A stretch of 64,000 nucleotides of DNA from Novosphingobium sp. FSW06-99 (lineage in GTDB: Bacteria; Pseudomonadota; Alphaproteobacteria; Sphingomonadales; Sphingomonadaceae): contig NZ_KQ954253.1 of assembly GCF_001519065.1 (NCBI RefSeq), positions 194,062 through 258,061 of the forward strand, in the 5' to 3' direction. Position 1 is the first letter of the stretch. Each line of letters opens with the position of its first letter. This document shows, in pieces, positions 19,354-28,460 of the stretch. A program made the position numbers and the translations under genes. Under the pieces are notes generated by a model. It searched no databases. It saw only the letters and a list, made by a program, of their open reading frames with translations, and had not been told where the DNA came from.

Positions 19354-19947
19354 TCAGTCGGCGGCGCGCACCAGGCCGCTGAGCTTGGCCAGATTGAGCC
19401 CCAGCGTCGTCGCAAATCCCGTCAGTTGCCGGTTGGTCGCCTTGTCCAGCCTGGCCATCTGTTCGTTGCTGGCTTCGAAGATCGCGGCGCGGTCGGCCTC
19501 TGGCGCGGCACGCACGGCGGCTTCGAGATTGGCGTAGACTTCCGCAGCCGTGGCAAGCGATGCCGGAAAGCGCGAGAATTGCACCATCGCCGCCGCCTCG
19601 GCCAGCGACTGGATCGGAAAGGCGGTCAACATCCGTTCGGTTGCCAGCAGCGCGTGGCTAGCCGAAACCCGCGTGACCCGCCCGCGCCAGGCTTCATCGA
19701 CCAGCAGCACGTGCAGGTCGCGGATTTGCGTCGCGGCCAGGATTGCCAGGTTCAACGCGGCGGTTCTGGTCGCCAGTTCTGCGCGCGCATCCTTCTTTAC
19801 GATGGCAGCCTCGGCGCGGTCTTCGCGGCGGCGCGCCGCGCGCCCGTCCCTGGCGGCAACCCATCCAGACCCGATTACCGCCGCTATCGCGCCAATTGCC
19901 TCGACCCATGCGGCTGCCTGGGACCAGGCAGATTCCCTATAAGGCAT
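19354..19947 (-). CDS. Hypothetical membrane-anchored helical protein
   Basis: A 197-aa protein starting MPYRESAWSQ. One hydrophobic segment (~residues 10-30, AAAWVEAIGAIAAVIGSGWV) is followed by a charged stretch (RRREDRAEAA) and an alpha-helical remainder. Similar phage and chromosomal proteins have an N-terminal anchor and a cytosolic helix bundle. Function unknown. It lies 15 bp after the oleate-hydratase-like gene on the same strand, so it may be co-transcribed. Confidence 0.6.
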   Translation of the reverse strand: MPYRESAWSQAAAWVEAIGAIAAVIGSGWVAARDGRAARRREDRAEAAIVKKDARAELATRTAALNLAILAATQIRDLHVLLVDEAWRGRVTRVSASHALLATERMLTAFPIQSLAEAAAMVQFSRFPASLATAAEVYANLEAAVRAAPEADRAAIFEASNEQMARLDKATNRQLTGFATTLGLNLAKLSGLVRAAD

Positions 19948-19962
19948 CGTCAGAACCGACGA

Positions 19963-21612
19963 TCAGGCCACGATCGCGGGCGCGGGTTCATCGCGGCCCC
20001 CGCCGTGCAGCGCCATGAATGCCCGGACCAGCACACGCGTGTCGAACGTGCCCTTGTAGACGGCGGGCGGCTTGCGCGCGAGGCCCAGCAGTGCATAGAC
20101 CGCCGTCGCCGCCGAACGGATCGAATATTCGACCGTGAACACGACATCATCGGGCAATTCGCAAAACTGCCCGAGCAGCGCAAGATTGCCATAGCCTGCA
20201 GGGATGACGTCGGGCCGGTCACCGTGGCGGCGCGGCATGAACTGGCTGGTGATGAACGGCATCATGCACGGGATGCAGATCGAACTGGCGAGAATCCCCG
20301 ACGCCTCATCGACAATGCCGAGGTGGCCGAGGATTTCGGTCATGATCTCGCGCCCGCTGCAGGCCGACATCGGCTTGTCTACAAAATTGCCCGGGGTATC
20401 GACCGTCAGGCCATAGCCCCAGACCACCTCGACGCCCTTGGGTTGACCGATGAAATGCGGTTGATGCGGGATGACGATCGAGGCAAGCCAGTTCGACTGG
20501 GCAAAAGTGATCAATCCACCCTCACCCGGCACATTGCCGCTGAAATCGCGGACCAGCCGCAGAAATGTCGGATCATGCAACGTGATCGTGAAGGACGTCC
20601 ACTTCGACTGTTCAACGTGGCTGTCAAACACCGCCGGGCGCCCGAACGCGGGCCGTCCCTGCGCCAGCATTTCCCACAAGCGCCATGCCCCGCCATCGTG
20701 CTTGGTGCCGAGTTCGGGCGCGGTTTCCATCGTGCCGAGGTGCGATCCTTCGGTCATCGACCCCAACGTGACCAGCACCAGGTCGTTTGGCCCCACCGCG
20801 ATGTCCCATGTTCTGCCCTGATCACCGCACACGATCCGGTCAACCGTGATCCGGCCGATACGCTCGACCATCGACAAGTCGGTGACCGAGGTGTGAAACG
20901 CAAATTTGACGCCATGCGATTCCAGCCACGCCTGCAACGGGCGGACCAGCGAATCGTACTGGTTGTACACCGTGCGCATGATCCCCTTGAGCCGGCCAAA
21001 GCCGGATATCATGTGCGCGAACCGCAACAGATAGCGCCGGAATTCGACTGCGCTGTGCCACGGCTGAAACGCAAAGGTGGTGCGCCACATGATCCAGAAA
21101 TTGGTGTTGAAGAACGAGGGACCGAACTGGTCGGCAATCGTGGTTTCGGCCAACAGCGCCTCCGGTTCGATCGCCAGCCGTTCGATCGTCAGGATGTGTC
21201 GTTCGGACAGGCCGAATTCGGGATCGGTTTCGCGCGACGCATCGCGCACCAGCCGCGCCTTTGAATTGGTTTGCAACAGCATGTTCCACTCCTGGATTTC
21301 CTGCGTCACAGTGGTCTTGCCGTCGAGCGTCGGGATCGAACCGTACAGATCGAACGTGCACAAGTATTTGCTTTCCAGCATGCGCCCGCCCCGCAGGACA
21401 TAGCCAAGATCGGCGCTGCCCGCGCCATCCAGACTGCCGCCCAAGCGGTCGGTTTCTTCCAGAATGGTGATGTCGCACCCACGCATGTCACCATCGCGGA
21501 TCAAGAAGGCGGCTGCCGCCAGCGAGGCGATGCCTCCACCGACCAGCCATGCCCGTTCGGGTCGTACGGCGCCTGAATGCAGGCTGGCAGATGATGCATG
21601 GGGCAAAGTCAT
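19963..21612 (-). CDS. ohyA: Oleate hydratase family FAD protein (MCRA)
   Basis: A 549-aa protein with an FAD-binding N-terminus (AWLVGGGIASLAAAAFLIRDG, then DITILEETDRLGGSLDG) and family segments RGGRMLESKYLCTFDLYGSIPTL-like, FWIMWRTTFAFQPWHSAVEFRRY and PFITSQFMPRRHGDRPDV. Oleate hydratases add water to cis-9 unsaturated fatty acids, giving 10-hydroxy acids, and are linked with membrane or fatty-acid stress. The start at 21612 follows an AGGAGCG ribosome-binding site; an upstream extension to 21723 is not used because it covers a shared motif. Confidence 0.88.
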   Translation of the reverse strand: MTLPHASSASLHSGAVRPERAWLVGGGIASLAAAAFLIRDGDMRGCDITILEETDRLGGSLDGAGSADLGYVLRGGRMLESKYLCTFDLYGSIPTLDGKTTVTQEIQEWNMLLQTNSKARLVRDASRETDPEFGLSERHILTIERLAIEPEALLAETTIADQFGPSFFNTNFWIMWRTTFAFQPWHSAVEFRRYLLRFAHMISGFGRLKGIMRTVYNQYDSLVRPLQAWLESHGVKFAFHTSVTDLSMVERIGRITVDRIVCGDQGRTWDIAVGPNDLVLVTLGSMTEGSHLGTMETAPELGTKHDGGAWRLWEMLAQGRPAFGRPAVFDSHVEQSKWTSFTITLHDPTFLRLVRDFSGNVPGEGGLITFAQSNWLASIVIPHQPHFIGQPKGVEVVWGYGLTVDTPGNFVDKPMSACSGREIMTEILGHLGIVDEASGILASSICIPCMMPFITSQFMPRRHGDRPDVIPAGYGNLALLGQFCELPDDVVFTVEYSIRSAATAVYALLGLARKPPAVYKGTFDTRVLVRAFMALHGGGRDEPAPAIVA

Positions 21613-21670
21613 CGGGGCGCTCCTGGCCTGGTGGTGATGGGCCAAAGATATCCTCGCGCCCGGTGAGCCA

Positions 21671-21686
21671 CAGCGCCGGAATGTAC
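21671..21686 (-). promoter_or_regulatory. Shared 16-bp motif, copy E (upstream of oleate hydratase)
   Basis: Minus strand reads GTACATTCCGGCGCTG, 58 bp before the start codon. It forms a back-to-back pair with copy F. Confidence 0.65.
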
Positions 21687-21694
21687 GCAGAGGG

Positions 21695-21710
21695 GTACTT
21701 TCCGATCCTG
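21695..21710 (+). promoter_or_regulatory. Shared 16-bp motif, copy F (upstream of BON protein)
   Basis: Reads GTACTTTCCGATCCTG, ending 91 bp before the BON protein start at 21802. Confidence 0.65.
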
Positions 21711-21801
21711 CTGCGCGCGGCAAACACGCCTAGATTCGACCCGTTCGCGGTCAGCCGTGCCGCAACAGCCACGCCCCAACTCGCGGCAATCGGGAATATT
21801 C

Positions 21802-22452
21802 ATGTCTGCAGATCGCCAGCTTCAGGAAGCCGTACTCGCCGAATTTCTGTGGGAACCCACTGTCAATGCCGCACATATCGGCGTGTCCGCCAGCGACGGC
21901 ATCGTCACGCTGACCGGGCAAGTGCCCGACTATCTGGCCAAGCTGGCCGCCGAACATGCGGCGGCGCGGGTCCGCGGGGTCAAGGCCGTAGCGCAGGAGA
22001 TCAAAGTGGTCCTGCCCGGCCAGCCCGACCACGGTGACGAAACGATCGCGCGCGCAGCGATCGACCGGTTGCGCTGGGAAGTGACGGTTCCCGGCGATGC
22101 GATCAAGGTCGAAGTCGAAGACGGCTGGATCAAGCTGACCGGACAAGTCGAATGGCATTTCCAGAAGGATGCCAGCGAAGCGGTGGTGCGTGGCCTGCGC
22201 GGGGTGGTCGGTGTCTCCAACCGGATCACGATCAAACCCCATGTCAACGTGGCCGACATCAGCCACGACATCGGCAAGGCGCTGCATCGGTCATGGTTTG
22301 ACCCGTCGAACATCACGGTTAGTGCCGAAGGCAGCAAGGTCATCTTGAAAGGCACCGTGCACACCCCGGCCGACAAGTGGAAGGCATCGACTATCGCCTG
22401 GGCATCGCCCGGCATTACCGATATCGAAAACGACCTCGTCGTCGCCGGTTGA
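21802..22452 (+). CDS. Triple-BON-domain protein
   Basis: A 216-aa protein with three BON repeats (~residues 5-70, 77-145, 150-215). Each has the pattern of a beta strand, ITL(T/K)G(Q/T)V and a closing GV..V.N.I segment. No signal peptide is seen. Cytosolic multi-BON proteins occur widely in stress islands next to phosphoketolase-type genes; the ligand is unknown. The ATG start at 21802 is preferred over 21757. Confidence 0.85.
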   Translation: MSADRQLQEAVLAEFLWEPTVNAAHIGVSASDGIVTLTGQVPDYLAKLAAEHAAARVRGVKAVAQEIKVVLPGQPDHGDETIARAAIDRLRWEVTVPGDAIKVEVEDGWIKLTGQVEWHFQKDASEAVVRGLRGVVGVSNRITIKPHVNVADISHDIGKALHRSWFDPSNITVSAEGSKVILKGTVHTPADKWKASTIAWASPGITDIENDLVVAG

Positions 22453-22456
22453 ACGC

Positions 22457-22491
22457 CCGGGCGCGGTGAGGACTGGCCTCACCGCGCCCGG
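22457..22491. terminator. Strong hairpin between convergent genes
   Basis: A perfect 15-bp GC-rich inverted repeat (22457-22471 and 22477-22491) with a 5-nt loop sits between the BON gene end and the end of the release-factor-like gene. It probably serves as a bidirectional terminator. Confidence 0.75.
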
Positions 22492-22496
22492 AATTG

Positions 22497-23201
22497 TCAG
22501 GCGGTGGCCAGCAGGGCTAGCCCCGCGGCCACCGCTTCGTTGTCCGAGGTCTGCGAAATGTCGATGCTTTCGCTGACAATGATGCGGGTGGCCAGTGCGT
22601 GGTCATGCCGCTTGACATAATCGACCAAATACTCGCCGGCACTGCTGCGGCCCTTGCCGTCGCTGAACACCACGATGCGCTGTGCTGCGGCCAGTTCGGC
22701 TGCGATGCGACGATAATAGCCTTCGTCCTCCGAAGACCGCCCGCCATCATGATCGTCGTTGTGCTGGGGATGCGCAAGCCGGCGGCGCGAACCGTAATCA
22801 TCCTCTGGCCGGATGATATGCAGCGCGGCATGATTGCTGCCTTTGCTGCCCGGCGAAAACAGTCGTGCCTGGTGATGGTCGATCAACACGATGCCCCACG
22901 TGTCGGGCCGTTCGAGCGCGGCCTCCACTATGGCGCCATCGGGCGAAAACCCTGCCTTGGCCAGAAACGTGCGCAGATGGCGCAGTTCATCGTCAACCAG
23001 ATCGTGCCCGTGGGGGCGCGGCAGCGTGATATGATCGGCGCCGATGGTCACGGTATAGCCGCCGCCATGACGCGGGGTTGCCGTACCGATGTGGTCGAGC
23101 AACGACACGACATCGTGCCATTCGATATTATGCGGCGCGGGATGGCTGAAGATGGCAGCGAGCGTCACGGTGTGATGCCCGTTGAGATGGGTTGTGGTCA
23201 T
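22497..23201 (-). CDS. Two-domain protein: HicA-like N-terminus plus release-factor/host-attachment-like C-terminus
   Basis: A 234-aa protein. Residues ~10-78 (AIFSHPAPHNIEWHDVVSLL...ITLPRPHGHDLVDDELRHLR) look like the small dsRBD-fold HicA-type region often seen at this locus type. Residues ~90-234 (GIVLIDHHQARLF..., EGYYRRIAAELAAAQRIVVFSDGKGRSS) resemble the eRF1-domain-1-like/host attachment families (baeRF). The possible role is ribosome or translation stress, but it is unproven. The downstream half (~105-160) is rich in His/Asp. It is divergent from acetate kinase. Confidence 0.65.
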   Translation of the reverse strand: MTTTHLNGHHTVTLAAIFSHPAPHNIEWHDVVSLLDHIGTATPRHGGGYTVTIGADHITLPRPHGHDLVDDELRHLRTFLAKAGFSPDGAIVEAALERPDTWGIVLIDHHQARLFSPGSKGSNHAALHIIRPEDDYGSRRRLAHPQHNDDHDGGRSSEDEGYYRRIAAELAAAQRIVVFSDGKGRSSAGEYLVDYVKRHDHALATRIIVSESIDISQTSDNEAVAAGLALLATA

Positions 23202-23579
23202 GGCATTGCTCCGGGGTGGATGGTTGGTCGTGTGAACGAACACGGCGGCGCCTTCGAAGCGCCCCCGTGCGCAAATCCGAATGTGGCTGGTTGGCAACCG
23301 CCGCACCAAAGCGATAGAGGCGCCAGGCACCCTCGCTCACCAGCCAGCCCTGCACACACCAGTTGCGCGCACGGGTGTTTCAAGACCATCGCTTTCACTC
23401 AGCAGTTCCTTTGCCTTGCGCCGACAATCGCGGATGGGCCCGACAAACTGCTATCGCCCGTGCAGCAGAGCGGCAGGTTCGGAATATACCCAAAGTCGGT
23501 GAAACCGCATGACACGGTGGCCGACATGGCCCAGCCTCCGCCTTTGGCAAACGCGCGACGACCGTCGGGAGACCACACC
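23202..23579. other. 378-bp divergent intergenic region upstream of acetate kinase
   Basis: No ORF with support is seen. It holds one shared motif (copy G) and presumably the promoters of acetate kinase and the 22497 gene. Open frames crossing it are extensions without start-site evidence. Confidence 0.5.
23474..23489 (-). promoter_or_regulatory. Shared 16-bp motif, copy G (acetate kinase region)
   Basis: Minus strand reads GTATATTCCGAACCTG. It points toward the 22497-23201 gene, 272 bp away, while acetate kinase starts 91 bp to the other side. It may serve either gene. Confidence 0.55.
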
Positions 23580-24800
23580 ATGTCCGGGGCCATCCTCACA
23601 CTCAACGCCGGATCTTCCAGCCTGAAGTTCGCACTGTTCGATGCTTTGCTCGCACCGATCCTGCGTGGCGAAATCGAAGGCATCGACTGTACCCCGCACC
23701 TGACCGCGCACGATGCCATGGGAAGCACACTGCCCGATCTGCATTGGTCGCGCACGCCAGCGACGTTCGGTTCGATCCTTACGGATTTGCTGGTGATGGT
23801 CCGTGCCCGGGCCGGGCCGTGTGGGCTGGCCAGCGCGGGTCACCGGATTGTCCATGGCGGGATGGATCACATCGGGCCCGCACGGATCACGCCAGCCCTG
23901 ATGACAGCCCTGGAGGCGCTGGTCCCGCTCGATCCGCTGCATTTGCCGCACAACCTTGCTCCGGCCCGCGCGCTTGCCGGATTGCTGCCCGACCTGCCGC
24001 AGGTCGCCTGTTTCGACACCGCATTCCACCACACCATTCCACCGCGCGCACAGACCGTGCCGGTGCCCCGCGCGATCCGCGACCTTGGTGTGCGCCGTTA
24101 CGGTTTTCACGGCCTGTCCTATGAATATATTGCCGCACGGCTGAAGCTGGAGGCACCAATGCTGGCGCGCGGCCGGGTGATTGTGGCCCACCTTGGCGCG
24201 GGCGCCAGTCTGTGCGCGCTGCACGGCGGGATCAGTCTGGCGACCACGATGGGTTTCAGCACGCTGGATGGGCTGATCATGGCAACGCGCTGCGGTTCGA
24301 TCGATCCGGGGGTGATCTTGTATCTGGCGCGCCAAGGACACGGCGTCGCCGAGATCGAGGACATGCTGTACCATCGGTCGGGCTTGCTCGGCCTGTCAGG
24401 CCTCAGTGGCGACATGCGCGTCCTGCTGGACAGCCAGGATGCCGATGCCGTTGCGGCGATCGACCAGTTTACCTATCGCATCGCAGTCGAGTTGGCGGGC
24501 ATGGTCAGCGCGCTGGGCGGCATCGACGGCGTGGTGTTCACAGCCGGGATCGGGGAACGATCCGCGCCGATCCGGTCTGCCATCTGCGCCCGGCTGACAT
24601 GGCTGGGATTGCAGATCGATGCCGGGGCCAATGCGGCGGGCAAATCCTGTATCGCCGCCCCCGGCAGCACAGTCGATATCCGCGTGATCGCCACCAACGA
24701 GGAAGCGATGATTGCCAGCCACACGCGTGATGTCGTGGCCCGTTCAAGCGCAGATCAGGGCAGCTCCGGCGCCTCATCCGGCACGCGCGGCGAGGCATGA
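23580..24800 (+). CDS. ackA: Acetate kinase
   Basis: A 406-aa enzyme: acetyl phosphate + ADP to acetate + ATP. It begins MSGAILTLNAGSSSLKFALF, the family N-terminal signature, and has GHRIVHGGMDH, FDTAFHHTIP, RYGFHGLSYEYIA and AHLGAGASLCAL followed by a C-terminal GIGERSAPIR. With phosphoketolase it forms an ATP-yielding shunt. Its last 46 bp overlap the end of the convergent AI-2E gene. A 327-codon upstream open extension is not considered coding. Confidence 0.93.
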   Translation: MSGAILTLNAGSSSLKFALFDALLAPILRGEIEGIDCTPHLTAHDAMGSTLPDLHWSRTPATFGSILTDLLVMVRARAGPCGLASAGHRIVHGGMDHIGPARITPALMTALEALVPLDPLHLPHNLAPARALAGLLPDLPQVACFDTAFHHTIPPRAQTVPVPRAIRDLGVRRYGFHGLSYEYIAARLKLEAPMLARGRVIVAHLGAGASLCALHGGISLATTMGFSTLDGLIMATRCGSIDPGVILYLARQGHGVAEIEDMLYHRSGLLGLSGLSGDMRVLLDSQDADAVAAIDQFTYRIAVELAGMVSALGGIDGVVFTAGIGERSAPIRSAICARLTWLGLQIDAGANAAGKSCIAAPGSTVDIRVIATNEEAMIASHTRDVVARSSADQGSSGASSGTRGEA

Positions 24801-25915
24801 GCGGGATTGAGCGGGCCTTGTTGTGATCCGACCCATTCGCGCCACAGCAGCATGAGCACGGCCATCAGCGATGGACCGACCACCAGACCAATCAGGCCAA
24901 GCGCTTCGATCCCCCCAAGGATCCCCAGCAGAACAACCAGAAAGGGCAACCGCGTGGCATCGCCAATCATCACCGGGCGCACGAAATGATCGGCGATAAA
25001 GATCACCACGGCGGAAATTACCGCGACCACCACCGCAAACAGCATCTTGTCGGCAGAGGCCAGCAGGCCGGCGGCAACGGCGGCCGCAACCACCGACCCC
25101 ATCGGGACCACCGAGAGCAGGCCGGTCAGCAATCCCAGCAACGCGGCATGGGGAGCGCCGCACAGTTCGTAGACCAGTCCCAGCAGGACGCCTTCGCCAA
25201 ACCCCACCACGACCAGGCCGTTGACCGTTCCGCGCACGGCGCGCAACGCCTGCATCGCGACATTGACACCAGCCGCCCCGAATGCGCGTTCGCATCCCAC
25301 GCGCAAGCTGCTGGCAACGCGTTCGCCATCGCGTAGCAGGAAGAACAGGATCAGCAACAGGAACACCGCCAGCACCAGACGGTGCAGCACGAGGCCGAGC
25401 AAATGCTGCCCGGTGCCGAACGGCGAGTGCCCGTCCGCACCCGGCAATCCCAGATTGCCCAGCGCACCAGGCTTTGCCAGATGCGTATCCCACCATGCGG
25501 CAATCGCTGGGCCGGCGGGCAGATGGGCGACAAAATCGGGCATGGCCAGACCATGAGCCCGGACATCGAGCACCCATTGCAGAGCGAATCTGCCATCGGT
25601 GGTAACCGCATGTGCCACCATCACCAGCGGCAACACAAAAAACAGCGCGACTGTCAGCGTGAACAAGGCTGGCCAGGTGAAATCCGCCCCGCCCGGCCAC
25701 AGCGACACAGCGCGTTGACGCCAGGGCCACAGCGATACCGCCAGGATGATCGCCCAGCCCACCGCTGGCAAAAACACCCGCAGGGTCCATAGGCCGAGCA
25801 AGGCAAACAGGCCAAGCGCGACCAGCCCGGTGCGTCGCTGCACGGGTGTCCAGGGATCATCGCTGTCTCGCGAAAAGGTTCCGGGCGGCTGGATCGGATC
25901 AGGTGCTTGGGCCAT
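24755..25915 (-). CDS. AI-2E family transporter (PerM-like permease)
   Basis: A 386-aa protein from MAQAPDPIQPPG with about eight transmembrane helices, paired as in the AI-2E/PerM family. Residues after two N-terminal helices form a soluble loop (~85-170), followed by FLLLILFFLLRDGERV, LIGLVVGPSLMAVLMLLWREW. Members export small molecules or ions in different species; the substrate is unknown here. Tail-to-tail overlap with ackA. A longer upstream reading to 26071 lacks membrane character and covers copy H. Confidence 0.8.
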   Translation of the reverse strand: MAQAPDPIQPPGTFSRDSDDPWTPVQRRTGLVALGLFALLGLWTLRVFLPAVGWAIILAVSLWPWRQRAVSLWPGGADFTWPALFTLTVALFFVLPLVMVAHAVTTDGRFALQWVLDVRAHGLAMPDFVAHLPAGPAIAAWWDTHLAKPGALGNLGLPGADGHSPFGTGQHLLGLVLHRLVLAVFLLLILFFLLRDGERVASSLRVGCERAFGAAGVNVAMQALRAVRGTVNGLVVVGFGEGVLLGLVYELCGAPHAALLGLLTGLLSVVPMGSVVAAAVAAGLLASADKMLFAVVVAVISAVVIFIADHFVRPVMIGDATRLPFLVVLLGILGGIEALGLIGLVVGPSLMAVLMLLWREWVGSQQGPLNPAHASPRVPDEAPELP

Positions 25916-26025
25916 GTAATGCACGGTTACGCCAAACCTGCCGACATTGCCAGTTTGTCGCCGCACCGAATGACCGATTGAAATCCGCAATGCGCGAATC
26001 TCGCAATGGCTCATGCAATGGCCGG

Positions 26026-26041
26026 CAAAATCGGAATTTTC
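26026..26041 (-). promoter_or_regulatory. Shared 16-bp motif, copy H (upstream of AI-2E gene)
   Basis: Minus strand reads GAAAATTCCGATTTTG, the weakest copy (four differences from consensus), 111 bp before the AI-2E start. Confidence 0.45.
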
Positions 26042-26179
26042 AATCAGCCCCTGAACGGCGCACTTTTCCAACTTAGGCTATTCCGTCTGCGCAATGTTAG
26101 CAAAGACTTAGCGGGCTTGCGTTAGGACCGTCTGCCAATGTGACCATATTGGGCCTGGCGAAAGGGACAAATCGCAAGG

Positions 26180-28402
26180 GTGCGCGTCAAGACCGTCATC
26201 ATCGACAAATCGCGAAAACGGCAATTGCTGGTGCCGATCGTCGCGATGACACTGGGCGCCCTGGTGCTTCTGGTGCTGGTGGTGGTTTTCCTGGTCGACC
26301 GGTTCAACGACACCGCGATCAAGCGCGAACAGCGCATGGTTGAAAGTGGTTTTTCACAGCAGTTACATCAGTTTAATGACATCGTCGTGCCGCAGGTCGA
26401 TTGGGATACGGCGGTTGCCAAAATCGACCGCAAGATGGATCTGACGTTCGCCGATCTCGATTTCGGCCATCAGCTTTATACATTCGATGGGTTCACCCAT
26501 TCATTTTTCATCGATGGCGATGGCCGAGTTACGTACGCCTATGTGATGGGCAACCATCCACCGTTCACCAGCTTTGAACCATTTCGTCCGATTGTCCTGC
26601 AATTGCTCAAGCCCATTCGCGCCGCCGAGGCGCGGCGCGGCCCGATCCGGCCGCATGCGCAAGGCCAGGGACCGATTACCCGGCCGATCCAGGCCAACGG
26701 CTTCGTGCGGGCCGACGGCAAAGTCTATGTCGTGATGGCCAGTCTGGTGCAGCCCGATCTGGGCATGGTCCAACCCAAAGGACCACGCGCCAGCGTGTCC
26801 ATCAACGCCATCCCGATCGACAGCACCATGCTGAGCAGCTTTGCCGCGCGCTATCTGCTCGACGATCTGAAGCTGGCACCGGCGCCCGACCTTGCCCGCA
26901 ACCGTGCCACAGTGCCTTTGCGCACGCCCGACGGCACAGTGGTCGGCGCGCTGAGCTGGGCACCGCGTCAACCGGGATCGGTCCTGCTGCACCGTATGGT
27001 CACCCCGTTGCTGGCCGCGATGGCCATGCTGGCGTTGGTTGGCTGGACAATCGTGCGGCGCAGCGCCGTGGTGGTGGACGAACTGCTGGCGAGCGAAATG
27101 CGCGCCCGCCATCTGGCCTATCACGATCCGCTGACGATGCTGCCCAATCGTGCGCTGTTGTTCGAACGGTTGCGCACAATGCTGTCCACGGTGTCGAGCC
27201 GCCGTCCACTGCTGGCACTGATGTGCATCGATCTTGACCGTTTCAAGGAAGTCAACGACACGCTGGGCCATCAGGCTGGCGATGAGTTGCTCAAAGTCAT
27301 GTCCGACCGGTTGCGTACGCTGGCACGGGTCGAACACGGCGCCTTCACCGCCCGTCTCGGCGGGGATGAATTCGTTCTGGTCGCATTGGCGGCCGACCGC
27401 GATGCGATTGCCAATCTGGCGCAGCGCTGTCTTGGCGCACTGCTGACGCCTGTCGACAGCGAATTCGGGCGTCTCGACGTCGGCTGTTCGATCGGGGTTG
27501 CGATGATCGATGCATCCGTGCGCGAACCGTCGCTGGCGCTGCGACAGGCCGACCTGGCGCTCTATCGTGCCAAAGCGCGCGGGCGTGGTTGTATCACCTT
27601 CTACGAACAGGAAATGGAAGCGGCCTTTCAGACCCGCCGCGTGCTCGAAACCAGACTGCGGCATGCGCTCGACCATGGGGCGTTTCACATGGTCTATCAG
27701 GCGCAAGTCGATGCGAACGGGACGATCCTCGCCTATGAAGCGCTGCTGCGGTGGAACGATCCCGAATTGGGCGCCGTTTCACCGGCAACCTTCATACCGT
27801 TGGCGGAAGAATGCGGCCTTATCCTGGGCATCGGCGAATTCGTGTTGCGCCGCGTGTTTGCCGAAACCCGCAACTGGACGGGCGTGCGGGTGGCAATCAA
27901 CGTATCCGCGGTGCAGATGCGCGCGCCGGGTTTTGCAGCCAGGATGATCCAGATCGCGGCTGCGGCGCATATCAACCCGGTGCAATTCGATATCGAACTG
28001 ACCGAGACCGCGCTGCTGACCGACAGCCCCGCGACGATGGAGAACTTCGCGGCGCTCAAACGGCTGGGATTTGCGATCGTGCTCGACGACTTTGGTACCG
28101 GCTATTCATCGCTGCGGCTGCTGCACCGGTTCCGGGTAGACAAGATCAAGATCGACCGCAGCTTTGTGGCTGACCTCGGACAGAGTGTCGAAGCCGAAAC
28201 GCTGGTCGGCGCAATCGTCAAGCTGGCTCGCAGTTTCCACCTCGGCGTGATTGCCGAAGGTGTTGAGACCGAGGACCAGAAGGACTTGTTGATTGCCGCG
28301 GGATGTCACGAATTCCAGGGCTTTCTGATGGGTCGCCCGACCTCGCCGGCATCGGTCAATGCGCTGTTTGCCGAGACGACGGGCACGATGCTGCGGGCCT
28401 GA
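26180..28402 (+). CDS. Membrane CHASE4-like/GGDEF/EAL cyclic-di-GMP protein
   Basis: A 740-aa protein starting GTG 26180. A transmembrane helix (~15-38), a periplasmic sensor of CHASE4 type (~45-265, with VDWDTAVAKID) and a second helix (~270-290) precede the GGDEF domain (~310-470) and the EAL domain (~485-730). The GGDEF motif is intact (RLGGDEF, ~393) but the RxxD inhibitory site is missing (RVEH instead). The EAL motif (YEALLRW, ~519) and DDFGTGYSSL are intact, so it could both make and break c-di-GMP. Confidence 0.9.
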   Translation: MRVKTVIIDKSRKRQLLVPIVAMTLGALVLLVLVVVFLVDRFNDTAIKREQRMVESGFSQQLHQFNDIVVPQVDWDTAVAKIDRKMDLTFADLDFGHQLYTFDGFTHSFFIDGDGRVTYAYVMGNHPPFTSFEPFRPIVLQLLKPIRAAEARRGPIRPHAQGQGPITRPIQANGFVRADGKVYVVMASLVQPDLGMVQPKGPRASVSINAIPIDSTMLSSFAARYLLDDLKLAPAPDLARNRATVPLRTPDGTVVGALSWAPRQPGSVLLHRMVTPLLAAMAMLALVGWTIVRRSAVVVDELLASEMRARHLAYHDPLTMLPNRALLFERLRTMLSTVSSRRPLLALMCIDLDRFKEVNDTLGHQAGDELLKVMSDRLRTLARVEHGAFTARLGGDEFVLVALAADRDAIANLAQRCLGALLTPVDSEFGRLDVGCSIGVAMIDASVREPSLALRQADLALYRAKARGRGCITFYEQEMEAAFQTRRVLETRLRHALDHGAFHMVYQAQVDANGTILAYEALLRWNDPELGAVSPATFIPLAEECGLILGIGEFVLRRVFAETRNWTGVRVAINVSAVQMRAPGFAARMIQIAAAAHINPVQFDIELTETALLTDSPATMENFAALKRLGFAIVLDDFGTGYSSLRLLHRFRVDKIKIDRSFVADLGQSVEAETLVGAIVKLARSFHLGVIAEGVETEDQKDLLIAAGCHEFQGFLMGRPTSPASVNALFAETTGTMLRA

Positions 28403-28460
28403 ACGAGGCGATGCGATCGGATTTGGTGTGTTTTCCCTTGTATTGCCGGGCATATGCCGG

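Noticed and set aside
22599..23579. Upstream extension of the acetate kinase frame
   Set aside because: It runs antisense through another gene and a divergent promoter. Acetate kinase has a canonical start at 23580.
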